Both the position numbers and the translations under genes were made by a program. This document shows positions 36,067 through 45,850 of a DNA stretch of 64,000 bases, in pieces. The notes beneath the pieces are model-generated. The model was not told where the DNA came from. It did not search any database and worked only from the letters and a program-made list of their open reading frames with translations. The stretch is from Thiotrichales bacterium (GTDB lineage: Bacteria; Pseudomonadota; Gammaproteobacteria; HK1). Location: positions 1 to 64,000 of the forward strand of contig JAPOSC010000065.1 of NCBI GenBank assembly GCA_026709935.1, in the 5' to 3' direction. Each line of letters starts with the position of its first letter. Positions within the stretch are counted from its first letter, which is position 1.

Positions 36067-37344
36067 ATGCTCCTGTTCTGGGTCCTCGCCACTCTTGTCA
36101 TCCTGGCCACGTTGCTGTTGGTCGTGCCCGCACTGATGCGCGACGGCGCTTCGGTGCGCCATGCCCCCGACGAAGTGAACATCGCGCTGTACCGCGAGCG
36201 TCTGGCGGAGCTCGACCGCGAAAGGGACCGCGGTGAGGTCGGGACGGAGCGGTACGCCGCGCTTCGCCAGGATCTCGAAAGGAGACTGCTCGCCGACGTG
36301 GCCGAGCTCGATGAGCCGCGCGCTGTCCCTCACCCCCCTTCCTACCGCATGGCGGTGGCGATCACCTTTATGATGCCGGTCTGCGGTCTCGGAATCTATC
36401 TATGGCTCGGCTCGCCGCATGGGATCGACCCGCCGCCGATTTCCGCTTCACCGGGCGTGGCAGCCGACATGGCGCCATCAGTGGAAACGATGGTCGCCGC
36501 ACTCGCCGCAAGGCTCGACGAAGATCCCGGGGACGCCGAGGGCTGGCTCCTGCTTGCCCGCTCGCAGGTGGTGCTGGAACGCTTCGATGCGGCGCTCGCC
36601 GCGTTCGAGCGTGCTCATGCACTCCTCGGCGACGATCCATCGCTCCTGGCGGATTGGGCCGAGGCGGAGGCCGGGAGGGCGGGAAGTCGCTTTCCGGCGA
36701 GCGCGGTGGACCGTCTCGACCTCGCTCTCGAGCTCGATCCGGATCACGAGAAGGCGCTCTGGCTCGGGGGGTTCGCCGCGGCTCAGAACCGGCGCGTGGA
36801 GATCGCCATCGACCGCTGGGAGCGATTGCTCGCCCGTCAGTCGCCCGGGTCGCGAGAGGCGTCCATCGTCACCGAGATGCTTGCGCAGGTCCGCGATGCG
36901 GAAAGCAGGCCCGCCAACCCCGGCTCCGCACCGCCCGCCCCTACCACGACCCCCGCCGTGACCACGGGGTCTGCCGGCGGAGATGAATCCGCGGACGGAG
37001 CGCGCATCGTGGTGGAGGTCAGCCTTGCGTCGGATCTCCAGGTGGAACTCGGCGCCGGCGAGCCGGTGTTCGTCTTCGCCCGCAACCCGTCGGGAGTCGG
37101 ACCTCCGGTCGCCGTCGCGCGCACCATCGTGGGAGCGCTTCCGAGCACCATCGTACTCGACGAATCGAACGCGATGATTCCCTCGCAGTCGCTCGCGAGC
37201 GTGGAGCGTGCGCTCGTCACTGCGCGCGTGGCGCGCTCGGGGACGGCGAACCGCACCCGCGGCGATGTCGAGGGCGCCGCCGGTCCGGTCGTGGTTGCTG
37301 ATTCCGCCCCGGTGAGAATCGTGATTTCGCAGATCGTCCCCTGA
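36067..37344 (+). CDS. ccmI: cytochrome c maturation protein CcmI
   Basis: CcmI holds apocytochrome c during haem attachment in the periplasm. The 425-residue product has an N-terminal span (LLFWVLATLVILATLLLVVPAL), the CcmI helical segment with VNIALYRERLAELDRERDRGEV, a second span (AVAITFMMPVCGLGIYLWLG), then periplasmic TPR repeats (WLLLARSQVVLERFDAALAAF and following) and a beta-rich C-terminal domain (RIVVEVSLASDLQVEL to the end). The order matches two-domain CcmI. It normally sits last in a ccmABCDEFGHI operon, but here no other ccm gene is adjacent; the operon is split or elsewhere. Start at ATG 36067 gives the correct first span. Confidence 0.88.
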   Translation: MLLFWVLATLVILATLLLVVPALMRDGASVRHAPDEVNIALYRERLAELDRERDRGEVGTERYAALRQDLERRLLADVAELDEPRAVPHPPSYRMAVAITFMMPVCGLGIYLWLGSPHGIDPPPISASPGVAADMAPSVETMVAALAARLDEDPGDAEGWLLLARSQVVLERFDAALAAFERAHALLGDDPSLLADWAEAEAGRAGSRFPASAVDRLDLALELDPDHEKALWLGGFAAAQNRRVEIAIDRWERLLARQSPGSREASIVTEMLAQVRDAESRPANPGSAPPAPTTTPAVTTGSAGGDESADGARIVVEVSLASDLQVELGAGEPVFVFARNPSGVGPPVAVARTIVGALPSTIVLDESNAMIPSQSLASVERALVTARVARSGTANRTRGDVEGAAGPVVVADSAPVRIVISQIVP

Positions 37345-37771
37345 TCCTTCCGGCCCGGCGATCCGATATGTGATCGCCCTCGGCGGATAGATTTTCCACA
37401 GGAATCTCCGCTGTTTCACCCGTTCCGTCCACCGCCTGTTCCACAACATCTTGTGGTTGGGCGAGTTGCCTGCCTACAACTTCTGGTGTTAAATCGCCGT
37501 TCTCCGTCACCGAAAGGGACGAAGGCCTACACGATTGATGACCGATCCCGATTGACTTGGTGAATGAAATCCGGATTGGAACGGTTGTCTCTCGCAAACC
37601 ACCGTGGCCGAACCACCATGGTATGTCGCCGGGGAGATATTCAGCCGTCGATTTGATCTCCGGTTCCGGGAATTGGATTCGATATTCCCGGAACCATTAC
37701 GAAAGAGAGGGAATGTTGATGGTCATCAGGGCCGCATGTACCAGCCGTCCTTTCGGCGAGGGGATTCGGTG
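37345..37771. other. 427-bp leader region before the class II ribonucleotide reductase
   Basis: No gene is seen. The region carries two candidate NrdR boxes (37441-37489), a TTTTCCACA near-match to a DnaA box around 37393-37401, and about 280 bases of further leader before nrdJa. A hexamer pair TTGTGG (37451-37456) and TACAAC (37475-37480) could be a -35/-10 set with 18-base spacing that overlaps both NrdR boxes. Confidence 0.45.
37441..37489 (+). promoter_or_regulatory. pair of candidate NrdR boxes
   Basis: CCACAACATCTTGTGG (37441-37456) is a near-perfect palindrome resembling the NrdR box ACACWATATATWGTGT. CTACAACTTCTGGTGT (37474-37489) is a weaker second copy. The centres are 33 bp apart, about three helical turns, as usual for NrdR box pairs upstream of ribonucleotide reductase operons. 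It lies upstream of nrdJ. Confidence 0.65.
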
Positions 37772-39922
37772 ATGAAGCTGGCCGAACTGATTCACGTCGA
37801 GCCCGACGTCTCCGTGATTCCCCTGCAGGATACGTCGATCGACATCTGGGACGGCAAATATCGGCTGAAGAAACGCGACGGCACGGTTCTGGATCGCACC
37901 ATCGACGACACCTATCGCCGTGTCGCCCGTGCGATCGCCGATGTCGAGACTACCGACGAGCTCCGGGCACTGTGGGGCGAGCGCTTCCTGTGGGCGTTGC
38001 GGCGAGGCGCGATTCCGGCCGGTCGTATCGTCTCGAACGCGGGAGCGCTGTCTCACAAACCTGCGACGTCGACCATCAACTGCACGGTGTCGGGCATCGT
38101 CCTCGACTCGATGAACGATATTCTGAACAAGGTCCACGAGGCCGGGCTCACCCTCAAGGCCGGCTGCGGCATCGGGTACGAGTTTTCCACCCTGCGGCCG
38201 AAGGGTGCGTACGTCAGCGGCGCCGGGGCGTACACATCGGGACCGCTGTCGTTCATGGACATCTACGACCGGATGTGCTTCACGGTGTCGTCCGCCGGAG
38301 GGCGCCGGGGCGCGCAGATGGCTACCTTCGATGTCGGTCATCCCGACGTCCTCGATTTCATCCGGGCCAAGCGCGAGGACGGCCGCCTGCGCCAGTTCAA
38401 CCTCTCCCTGCTCGTCACGCGTGAATTCATGCAGGCGGTGCGGGACGACGCCGAGTGGAAACTCGCGTTTCCGCTGATGAAGCCGGAAGTCGAACAGGAC
38501 GGCTTTGATCTCGACAATCCGGAATCCGTGGTGTGGCGGAGCTGGCCGGTACACGACGGATACGTCACGGACCGCACGGGAAAGGTCGCCTGCCGGGTCT
38601 ACCGGTCCGTGCGGGCCCGACGGATCTGGGACGTCATCATGTCGTCGACGTACGACTTCGCCGAGCCGGGATTCATCCTGATCGATGAAATCAACGACAT
38701 GAACAACAACTGGTTCTGCGAGAACATCCGGGCGACCAACCCCTGCGGCGAGCAGCCTCTTCCTCCCTACGGCTCGTGCCTGCTCGGTTCGGTCAACCTC
38801 ACCCGGTTCGTGCTCGATCCATTCACGGATCGCGCCCGCTTCGACTGGGCGACCTTCCGGGAGGTCGTCATTGTCTTCACCCGCATGCTCGACAACGTTG
38901 TCGAGGTCAACGGACTCCCCCTCGGCCCCCAGCGCGACGAGATCATGCGCAAGCGGCGCCACGGCATGGGCTATCTCGGGCTTGGTTCGACTCTGACGAT
39001 GCTGCGCATCAGATACGGCTCGGAAGCGTCGACCGAGTTCACCGAACGGGTGACGCGCGACATGGCGATTACCGGCTGGAAGACCGCTCTGTCGTTGAGT
39101 CGGGAGAAAGGGCCGGCGCCGCTGATGGAGGAGTCGTTCCCGGTGACCGCGGAGATGCTCGCGCAACGTCCGGAGATGGCGCGGGACGGCATGGCCGTCG
39201 GTGATCGGATCAAGGGCAAGGTGCTCCATGCAAGGTACAGCCGCTACATGCAGCGACTGGCCGAGGTCGAACCCGAGCTTGTCGACGCGCTCGCCGAGCA
39301 GGGTGCGCGATTCACCCACCATACTTCAATCGCCCCCACGGGCACGATCTCGCTGTCGCTTGCGAACAATGCGAGCAACGGGATCGAGCCGAGCTTCGCG
39401 CACCACTACTCCCGGAACGTCATTCGCGAGGGTCGCAAGACGAAGGAGAAGGTCGACGTGTACTCCTTCGAGATGCTCGCCTATCGCGAGCTCGTCAACT
39501 CCGGGGCGGCGTCCGGAGGCGACGGCGCCGAGGGGCTTCCCGAGTACTTCGTCTGCGCCGGGGACATCACTCCCAGGCAGCACGTGGATGTTCAGGCGGC
39601 GGCGCAGCGCTGGATCGATTCATCGATATCCAAGACCGCGAACGTTCCGACCGACTATCCCTACGATGACTTCAAGGACATCTATCTCTACGCCTTCGAG
39701 CGGGGCCTGAAGGGCTGCACGACGTTTCGTTTCAATCCGTCCGCGTTTCAGGGCGTGCTCGTGAAGGAGGAAGATCTCGAGAACACGACCTATCGGTTCA
39801 CGCTCGAGGACGGGACGGTAGTCGAGGCGAAGGGCAACGAGGAGATCGAGTACGACGGCGATGTCCACACTGCCGCCAATCTCTACGACGCGATCAAAGA
39901 GGGATATTACGGCAAGTTCTGA
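37772..39922 (+). CDS. nrdJ: adenosylcobalamin-dependent ribonucleotide reductase, catalytic part (NrdJa)
   Basis: The 716-residue protein is the barrel part of a class II ribonucleotide reductase. It has the first redox cysteine in STINCTVSG, the catalytic core NPCGEQPLPPYGSCLLGS (N, C and E of the radical site, then the second redox Cys), and PTGTISLSLANNASNGIEP near the C-terminus of the barrel. It lacks the C-terminal redox cysteine tail, which is encoded by the next gene, as in the split NrdJa/NrdJb of Pseudomonas. The ATG at 37772 has GAGGGGA upstream. The enzyme needs adenosylcobalamin, so this organism must make or import B12. Confidence 0.92.
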   Translation: MKLAELIHVEPDVSVIPLQDTSIDIWDGKYRLKKRDGTVLDRTIDDTYRRVARAIADVETTDELRALWGERFLWALRRGAIPAGRIVSNAGALSHKPATSTINCTVSGIVLDSMNDILNKVHEAGLTLKAGCGIGYEFSTLRPKGAYVSGAGAYTSGPLSFMDIYDRMCFTVSSAGGRRGAQMATFDVGHPDVLDFIRAKREDGRLRQFNLSLLVTREFMQAVRDDAEWKLAFPLMKPEVEQDGFDLDNPESVVWRSWPVHDGYVTDRTGKVACRVYRSVRARRIWDVIMSSTYDFAEPGFILIDEINDMNNNWFCENIRATNPCGEQPLPPYGSCLLGSVNLTRFVLDPFTDRARFDWATFREVVIVFTRMLDNVVEVNGLPLGPQRDEIMRKRRHGMGYLGLGSTLTMLRIRYGSEASTEFTERVTRDMAITGWKTALSLSREKGPAPLMEESFPVTAEMLAQRPEMARDGMAVGDRIKGKVLHARYSRYMQRLAEVEPELVDALAEQGARFTHHTSIAPTGTISLSLANNASNGIEPSFAHHYSRNVIREGRKTKEKVDVYSFEMLAYRELVNSGAASGGDGAEGLPEYFVCAGDITPRQHVDVQAAAQRWIDSSISKTANVPTDYPYDDFKDIYLYAFERGLKGCTTFRFNPSAFQGVLVKEEDLENTTYRFTLEDGTVVEAKGNEEIEYDGDVHTAANLYDAIKEGYYGKF

Positions 39923-40053
39923 GTCCGCCCGCCACCGTCGAGCGTCCGACTCGCTTCGCCCGCCCGAAAATTTCACCAGTCTGCGCCCGCCGCCGTGCGT
40001 CGGTGATGTGTTCGGGGCCAGATGGGGAGCACTTTCAGAGAGATACCGCAGTC

Positions 40054-40740
40054 ATGGCCATCAGAATCGAGCAGAAGATTGTCGAGTACGGAATCGAATC
40101 TCGTGACGAGACTCCCACCGCGCCGCCGCCCCGACCCAAGGCGGACGTTATCCAGATGCACGAGAAGATCGAACGACCGGAGACGTTGCTCGGTTCGACA
40201 TACAAGATCAAGACGCCGCTGTCCGACCATGCCCTCTATGTGACGATCAACGACGTGGTGCTGAATGCGGATACCGAGCACGAGCAACGACGCCCGTTCG
40301 AGATCTTCATCAACTCCAAGAACATGGAGCACTTTCAGTGGATCGTGGCGCTCACGCGCATCGTGTCGGCGGTATTCCGCAAGGGAGGCGACGTCACGTT
40401 CCTCGTCGAGGAGCTGCGATCGGTATTCGATCCCCGGGGCGGCTACTTCAAGAAGGGCGGACGCTACATGCCTTCCCTCGTCGCCGAGATAGGCGATGCC
40501 ATCGAGGCGCACATGCGCTCGATCGGGTTGATCGAGGACGAGCCGCCCACCCCGCCCGGGCGCCGCATGGCGGACGAGAAGCGCGCACGTTTCGAAAGCA
40601 GAGGCGCCGCCCACGGCGAATCCCCCGTGCGTGGATTCCCCGAAGGCGCACAGTTCTGTACGAAATGCCATACGCTTGCCGTCGTTCGCGTCGACGGGTG
40701 CATGACGTGCCTCAACTGCGGGGATTCGAAGTGCGGCTGA
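40054..40740 (+). CDS. NrdJb: TSCPD-domain C-terminal part of the split class II reductase
   Basis: The 228-residue protein carries the TSCPD-type domain (YVTINDVVLNADTEHEQRRPFEIFINSKN; WIVALTRIVSAVFRKGGD; YFKKGGRYMPSLVAEIGDAIE) that forms the C-terminus of single-chain NrdJ enzymes. It ends in a cysteine-rich tail (FCTKCHTLAVVRVDGCMTCLNCG and DSKCG) that should re-reduce the active-site disulphide. It follows nrdJa by 131 bases on the same strand. It must work in trans with the catalytic chain. Confidence 0.9.
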   Translation: MAIRIEQKIVEYGIESRDETPTAPPPRPKADVIQMHEKIERPETLLGSTYKIKTPLSDHALYVTINDVVLNADTEHEQRRPFEIFINSKNMEHFQWIVALTRIVSAVFRKGGDVTFLVEELRSVFDPRGGYFKKGGRYMPSLVAEIGDAIEAHMRSIGLIEDEPPTPPGRRMADEKRARFESRGAAHGESPVRGFPEGAQFCTKCHTLAVVRVDGCMTCLNCGDSKCG

Positions 40741-40743
40741 GCA

Positions 40744-42057
40744 TCATTTCCGACACTGCACGCCGAACAGACCGTTTTCGTCCCGTCCCTCGATCAAGAC
40801 CGGCTCCAGGCGTGCATCAACCTGGCCTTCTCCCAGATCGACCCTGAGGTAATTGTCGGTCCACCCCCCGATGCGCGCGGTGCCCCCGCGACGTGACGGC
40901 TCGAGGAGGACATCGACGACGCGCCCGACATGCCGCTCCGCGAAGCGACGCTGCTTGTCCTTCGCGAGCCGTTTCAGAGCCTGCGTACGGCGTTTCCGGA
41001 TTTCTGCCGGCACCTGTTCGGTGAAGTGCTCCGCTTCGGATCCGGGACGTGCGGAATACGTGAATGCATGCACGTAAGTGATGGGCAGGTCTTCGATGTG
41101 CTCGAACGTGCGCAGGAAATCATTGTCGGTCTCGCCGGGGAAGCCGCAGATGACGTCCACCCCGATCCCGCAGTCCGGTATGCGTTCGCCGATGCGGGTG
41201 ACGAGGTCCGCGAACTCCGCGGCGCGGTACCGCCGCTTCATGCGACCGAGCACCGCGTCGCTCCCGCTCTGAAACGGAATGTGAAAGTGACGCGCGAACT
41301 TCGGTGAGTTGGCCATGAGGGCGATCACCTCGTCGCCGAGCGACGCGGGCTCGATCGAGCTCAGGCGGAACCGTTCGACGCCGTTGATTTCCAGAATGTC
41401 CTGGATCAGCTCGGGCAGCATCCGCCGCCGCTCCGGGAGGTCGAGCCCGTAGTCGCCGATGTGCACGCCGGTGAGCACCACCTCGACATAGCCGACATCG
41501 GCGAGGCGGCGTACCTGATCGAGCACGCTCGCCCGGGTGCGACTCCTCGATACCCCCCGGGTCTGCGGAACGATGCAGAACGTGCAGGATTCGTTGCACC
41601 CCTCCTGTACCTTGACGAATGCACGGCTGTGCTCGGTCATTTCCGTGATCGGTACGTCCAGGAAGCTCTTCGCGGTGGACACCGGCGAGACCGCGACCAC
41701 GGGAGGTCCGTCTTCGAGGCGGTCGATCAGCTCCGCGACCCGGGCACGGTCCGCGGCGCCCACCACAAGGGCGACTCCCGGCAGCGCCGTCAGCTCTTCG
41801 GGAGCGCGCTGGGCATAGCAGCCGGTCACGACGATCTTCGACTTCGGGCGCTCGGCCGCGATACGTCGGATTGCCTTGCGCGCTGAGGCATCGGCCCGCG
41901 CGGTCACGCTACAGGTGTTCACGACATAGATGTCGGCGGCGTCGCGCGCGCCGACGGTCTCGAAACCGCATCCGTCGTCGACCAGGGTGCGGATCGCCTC
42001 CGTGTCGTACTGGTTCAGTCGACACCCGAAGGTGCAGTATGCGATTCGCTTGCTCAT
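40744..42057 (-). CDS. mtaB: tRNA t6A37 methylthiotransferase MtaB
   Basis: The 437-residue radical SAM enzyme adds a methylthio group to t6A37 of tRNA. Domains in order: N-terminal UPF0004 with three cluster cysteines (FGCRLNQYDTEAI, VNTCSVTA, TGCYAQ), radical SAM core with C-x3-C-x2-C in EGCNESCTFCIVPQTRG, and a C-terminal TRAM domain (VGRVVDVLLEPSRRGG). FGCRLNQYD is typical of MtaB as opposed to MiaB or RimO. It is the leftmost gene of the long minus-strand run and converges on nrdJb with a three-base gap. Three palindromic repeats lie between it and tilS. Confidence 0.92.
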   Translation of the reverse strand: MSKRIAYCTFGCRLNQYDTEAIRTLVDDGCGFETVGARDAADIYVVNTCSVTARADASARKAIRRIAAERPKSKIVVTGCYAQRAPEELTALPGVALVVGAADRARVAELIDRLEDGPPVVAVSPVSTAKSFLDVPITEMTEHSRAFVKVQEGCNESCTFCIVPQTRGVSRSRTRASVLDQVRRLADVGYVEVVLTGVHIGDYGLDLPERRRMLPELIQDILEINGVERFRLSSIEPASLGDEVIALMANSPKFARHFHIPFQSGSDAVLGRMKRRYRAAEFADLVTRIGERIPDCGIGVDVICGFPGETDNDFLRTFEHIEDLPITYVHAFTYSARPGSEAEHFTEQVPAEIRKRRTQALKRLAKDKQRRFAERHVGRVVDVLLEPSRRGGTARIGGWTDNYLRVDLGEGQVDARLEPVLIEGRDENGLFGVQCRK

Positions 42058-42126
42058 TGTCCCCGGATTCGCTCGCGGTGACGGGTGACCCGCTGTGGGA
42101 CAAGTCTACTCGACGCTCACCGACTC

Positions 42127-42231
42127 AAGACGCTCGCGCAGCGAGCGGCTGCCTAAGACGCTTGCGCAGCAAGCGGCTGCCCACGATGATTGCACGGCTG
42201 CGCATACCTATAGCGCGCTTGCTGCGCAAGC
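42127..42231. repeat. three short palindromic repeats with compensatory stem changes
   Basis: Two 26-base copies in tandem (42127-42152 and 42155-42180) each hold a six-base palindrome with a GCA loop: GCTCGC-GCA-GCGAGC and GCTTGC-GCA-GCAAGC. The only two differences between the copies fall on bases that pair with each other (C-G against T-A), so the stem is kept. A third palindrome, GCTTGC-TGC-GCAAGC, is at 42217-42231. All lie between tilS and mtaB. A related palindrome is upstream of dnaK at 58150-58165. Confidence 0.8.
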
Positions 42232-42259
42232 GTCCAGCCTGCCGCGAAGCTGCGACACG

Positions 42260-43606
42260 TCACCGGCGGGGCGTCCACAGGACACGCCAGCCAGAAGCCC
42301 CCGGACGCGCCGCGAGCCGTGGATTGATCCAGGCCGAGCCGATCGCGGCGAGCATGTCGTCGGAGTACACCAGTGGAATGCGCCCACGTTCCCACGGCGG
42401 GATTCCGAGCGACTGAAAGCGCTTTTTGAGTGAGCGTCCCCGCCCTGCCGTTGCTCGCATCCATCCCGCATCGTCTCCGCGGACCCGCACCGTAATCCGG
42501 GTGTCTCCGACGGCATCGTCGAGTCCACCACCGGTGCAGGATTCCCAGGCCAGACAACCGTGGTCCAGCGCAAGCGGTTCCGGGATGCGCCAACCGCGCA
42601 CGACCTGGGTGGCGACCGGCGTGGCTCTGGAGATCAGTCGGATGCGGCCCCGGAAACGCCGAACTTCCACGTTTCCGAGACCGATGCACGGCATCGCATC
42701 CCGCCTCGCCTCGACCAGATTGCGGGCAATCTGCTCGATCCGACGCGCGCCGGGGGATGTGATGCCCCGGGCTCGCAACCAGCCGGCGACGGCATTGCGC
42801 CGTCTCGCCGGGTCGAGCGCCCCGACCGCTGCTACGTCGAGCGATTCGCCGTCGATGCCGCCGGCCGGTTCGAGGTCGATGGCGGCCAGCGTATCGAGCA
42901 GATCGGCGGATTCACGACCGCGCTCCGCGGCCCGAGCCAGCGTCGACCGCAACGTGGGCCACCGCTCCTCGAGGGTGGGTATCACCTTCCGGCGCAGCAG
43001 CACTCTGGAGAACCGTGGATCCTCATTGGCCGGATCGCGGATGGATTCGAGTCCGGTCCCGCGCGCGTACGCATGAAGCGCTGCCCGTGACACCCCGAGC
43101 GCTGGCCGCGCGACCGTGCCCGGGCCGAGACGCCGCCGGGCCGGGATCCCCGCCAGACCTCGGGCCCCGCCTCCCCGCAGCAGATTCAGCAGCACCGTCT
43201 CGATGTGATCGTCCCGGGAGTGGGCGGTGCAGAGGACGTCACCGGCCGAGAGGATGCGTTCGAATACCGCGTAGCGGGCGGCCCGCGCCGTTCCTTCGTT
43301 GACGTGCGCAGCATCGTCCGGCCTCAGATCTGCGTCCAGGACCGTCAGCTCGATCGCCAACCGGTGGCAGATATCCCTGCATTGGCGGGCCCACCGGGTC
43401 GAATCCGGGTGCAGGTGATGGTCGACATGGACGGCGCACAGCCGCATCGAGGAATCGCGCTCTCGACTCCCGGCGAACGCATGGAGCAGAGCGAGTGAAT
43501 CCGCCCCTCCGCTGAAGGCGATCACGAAGCGGCTCCCCGGAGGAAACGCAGCCGCGAATTCGGTGACGAGATCCGGTCCGAACGGCGTCTGATCCAGTCG
43601 GTCCAT
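42260..43606 (-). CDS. tilS: tRNA(Ile)-lysidine synthetase TilS
   Basis: TilS converts C34 of tRNA-Ile(CAU) to lysidine so that it reads AUA. The 448-residue product has the ATP-pyrophosphatase P-loop FSGGADSLALLHAF near residue 33, the HVDHHLHPDS and TAHSRDDHIETVLLNLLRGGG blocks, and a C-terminal TilS domain (RSLKKRFQSLGIPPWERGRIPLVY). Length and order are normal for a gammaproteobacterial enzyme. It starts 22 bases after the ppsR stop. The palindromic repeats follow its stop. Confidence 0.93.
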   Translation of the reverse strand: MDRLDQTPFGPDLVTEFAAAFPPGSRFVIAFSGGADSLALLHAFAGSRERDSSMRLCAVHVDHHLHPDSTRWARQCRDICHRLAIELTVLDADLRPDDAAHVNEGTARAARYAVFERILSAGDVLCTAHSRDDHIETVLLNLLRGGGARGLAGIPARRRLGPGTVARPALGVSRAALHAYARGTGLESIRDPANEDPRFSRVLLRRKVIPTLEERWPTLRSTLARAAERGRESADLLDTLAAIDLEPAGGIDGESLDVAAVGALDPARRRNAVAGWLRARGITSPGARRIEQIARNLVEARRDAMPCIGLGNVEVRRFRGRIRLISRATPVATQVVRGWRIPEPLALDHGCLAWESCTGGGLDDAVGDTRITVRVRGDDAGWMRATAGRGRSLKKRFQSLGIPPWERGRIPLVYSDDMLAAIGSAWINPRLAARPGASGWRVLWTPRR

Positions 43607-43628
43607 ACCGCGCGGCCGCTGGTCCCGT

Positions 43629-44459
43629 TCAGTACGCGTGGCGGCGCAACCCTGTGCGCAGCAGCACGCGCGAGGCGATCTCCTCGATCGACGCGGCGCT
43701 TGTGTCGAGGTACGGGATCTGATGCCGCTCGAACAGCGTCTCCGCCTCTCGAACCTCCGTGCGGCAACGCGACGGCGAGGCGTACGCCGTACCCGGTCGC
43801 CGCTCGGACCGAATCCTCTGCAGTCGGTCCGGACTGATGGTGAGCCCGAACAGTCGTGTGCGGTAATCGAGCAGGTAAGTGGGAAGCGTCGTACGGCAGA
43901 GGAAGTCCTCAGTCAGCGGAAAGTTCGCGGTTTTGATGCCGAACTGCATCGCGAGATAGACGCAGGTCGGAGTCTTGCCCGAACGGGATACCCCGATCAG
44001 GATGACATCCGCGTCCGCGTAGCTTCGGGCCCCGACTCCGTCGTCGTGGTTGAGGGCGAATTCCACCGCCCCGATCCGATCCTCGTAGGACGACTTGTCG
44101 GTCACCGTGTGGAATCGGCCGAGAGCGTGGCTCGATCCGACGTGGAGCTCCTGTTCCAGGGCCCCGATGAACGCCTGGAAGATGTCGAGCACGAGGGCGT
44201 CGCTGCACCCGATGCTCTTGCGTAGCCCGGAATCGGCGATTGTGCAGAAGACGAGCGGACGTTCACGCCCGTTGCCGCTAGTCTCATTGATCCGGGCTAC
44301 AACTGCGTCGGCGTGCGCCGCGTCGTTGACGAACGGAATGGTGGTGATTTCGAACTCCACGTGGTCGAACTGACTCAGGAGAGCGTTTCCGAGCGTCTCG
44401 ACAGTGATGCCGGTACTGTCCGACACGAAAAACACATGCCGGAACCCGTCGCGTCCCAT
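43629..44459 (-). CDS. ppsR: PEP synthase regulatory kinase/pyrophosphorylase (PSRP)
   Basis: The 276-residue DUF299 protein phosphorylates and dephosphorylates phosphoenolpyruvate synthase, using ADP. It has the typical start RHVFFVSDSTGITVETLG and the P-loop GVSRSGKTPTCVYLAMQFG, then NFPLTEDF and a GLTISPDRL block. Several in-frame starts exist; the ATG at 44459 has GGAGG eight bases upstream and gives the common length, so I prefer it to the ATGs at 44465 and 44474. The phosphoenolpyruvate synthase gene is not in the window. It lies 38 bases after glmM. Confidence 0.9.
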   Translation of the reverse strand: MGRDGFRHVFFVSDSTGITVETLGNALLSQFDHVEFEITTIPFVNDAAHADAVVARINETSGNGRERPLVFCTIADSGLRKSIGCSDALVLDIFQAFIGALEQELHVGSSHALGRFHTVTDKSSYEDRIGAVEFALNHDDGVGARSYADADVILIGVSRSGKTPTCVYLAMQFGIKTANFPLTEDFLCRTTLPTYLLDYRTRLFGLTISPDRLQRIRSERRPGTAYASPSRCRTEVREAETLFERHQIPYLDTSAASIEEIASRVLLRTGLRRHAY

Positions 44460-44497
44460 GTTCATCGCCTCCATCACCACCTCAGTCACCACCTCGG

Positions 44498-45850
44498 TCA
44501 CTGCTTCGTGAGCGTCGCGTCGGCGACAACTTCCGCGAGTCGGTCGGCGTGTTTCTCCACAGTGGCCAGCGAGGTTCCCTCGACCATGATGCGTACCATC
44601 GGTTCCGTTCCGGACAGGCGCAGGAGCACGCGCCCATCGGATCCGAGATCCGCCTTCACGGCCGCCACCGCATCCTGGAGCATCTCGTTCGCATGAAGTT
44701 CGATGCGTCCCGCGGTCCGGACGTTGCGCAACGTCTGCGGATACTTCGACATGCCCAGCTTCGCTTCCCCGAGCGTGCGATCGGAGCACACCAGAGCGCG
44801 GAGGACCTGAAGCGCGGACACGATGCCGTCCCCGGTGCTTGTGTGGTCGAGACAGATGAGGTGTCCCGAGGACTCGCCCCCGATCAGGGCGCCCCGCTCG
44901 TGCATCAACTCCATCACGTATCGGTCGCCGACCTTTGCGCGGTGAAGATCGACTCCCAACGACCGCAGCGCGACCTCCAGTCCGCGGTTCGTCATCTCGG
45001 TGCCTACCACCGCGTTGTCCCGCCGTCCGGCGATATGGCGGTCTTCGGCAATGACGTAGAGAAGTTCGTCTCCGTCCACGAGCTGCCCGTCGGCATCGAC
45101 CATCATTACCCGGTCGCCGTCACCGTCAAACGCGATGCCGAGATCGGCGCGGCGCTCCCGGACCGCATTGCAAAGCGCATTCGGCGCCAGGGGACCGAAA
45201 CCGTCGTTGATGTTCAGTCCGTCGGGCGCGCATCCGATCGGCACCACCTCCGCGCCGAGCTCGGAGAAGACTCTCGGTGCGATGTGGTACGTGGCGCCAT
45301 GGGCGCAGTCGACCACGATGCGGAGCCCCTTCAGGGTCAGGTCGGGAGGCACCGTGCTCTTGCAGAACTCGATGTAACGACCCGCCGCGTCGTCGATTCT
45401 GACCGCCTTGCCGATATCGTTGCTGCTCACCGTCCGCATCGGTGCGTCGAGTGCGGCCTCAATCGCAAGTTCGACGGCATCGGACAGTTTGCCGCCGCTC
45501 TCGGTGAAGAACTTGATGCCGTTGTCAAAATAAGGGTTGTGCGAAGCGCTGATGACAATCCCCGCCGTTGCGCGCAGGGTGCGGGTGAGGTGAGCCACGG
45601 CGGGGGTCGGCATCGGTCCGACCAGTACCGCGTCCACTCCCGCCGCAGTCAGTCCCGCCTCCAGAACGGATTCGAACATGTAGCCCGAGATCCGTGTGTC
45701 CTTGCCGATGACGACCTTGCCACGCTTCCCACCGGCCAGCACGGTTCCGGCCGCCCAGCCGAGTTTGAGGAAGAAATCTGCGGTAATCGGTGGATTGCCG
45801 ACCTTGCCACGGATGCCGTCGGTGCCGAAGTACCTTCTTTTCGTGGCCAT
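44498..45850 (-). CDS. glmM: phosphoglucosamine mutase
   Basis: GlmM interconverts glucosamine 6- and 1-phosphate for peptidoglycan and LPS synthesis. The 450-residue product has [11 protein letters not shown] at the start, the phosphoserine loop [19 protein letters not shown], the metal loop [12 protein letters not shown] and the phosphate-binding [12 protein letters not shown] near the end. ATG 45850 is chosen; GTG two codons upstream is possible. In E. coli folP stands between ftsH and glmM; here folP is missing and 183 bases separate the two. Confidence 0.94.
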   Translation of the reverse strand: MATKRRYFGTDGIRGKVGNPPITADFFLKLGWAAGTVLAGGKRGKVVIGKDTRISGYMFESVLEAGLTAAGVDAVLVGPMPTPAVAHLTRTLRATAGIVISASHNPYFDNGIKFFTESGGKLSDAVELAIEAALDAPMRTVSSNDIGKAVRIDDAAGRYIEFCKSTVPPDLTLKGLRIVVDCAHGATYHIAPRVFSELGAEVVPIGCAPDGLNINDGFGPLAPNALCNAVRERRADLGIAFDGDGDRVMMVDADGQLVDGDELLYVIAEDRHIAGRRDNAVVGTEMTNRGLEVALRSLGVDLHRAKVGDRYVMELMHERGALIGGESSGHLICLDHTSTGDGIVSALQVLRALVCSDRTLGEAKLGMSKYPQTLRNVRTAGRIELHANEMLQDAVAAVKADLGSDGRVLLRLSGTEPMVRIMVEGTSLATVEKHADRLAEVVADATLTKQ

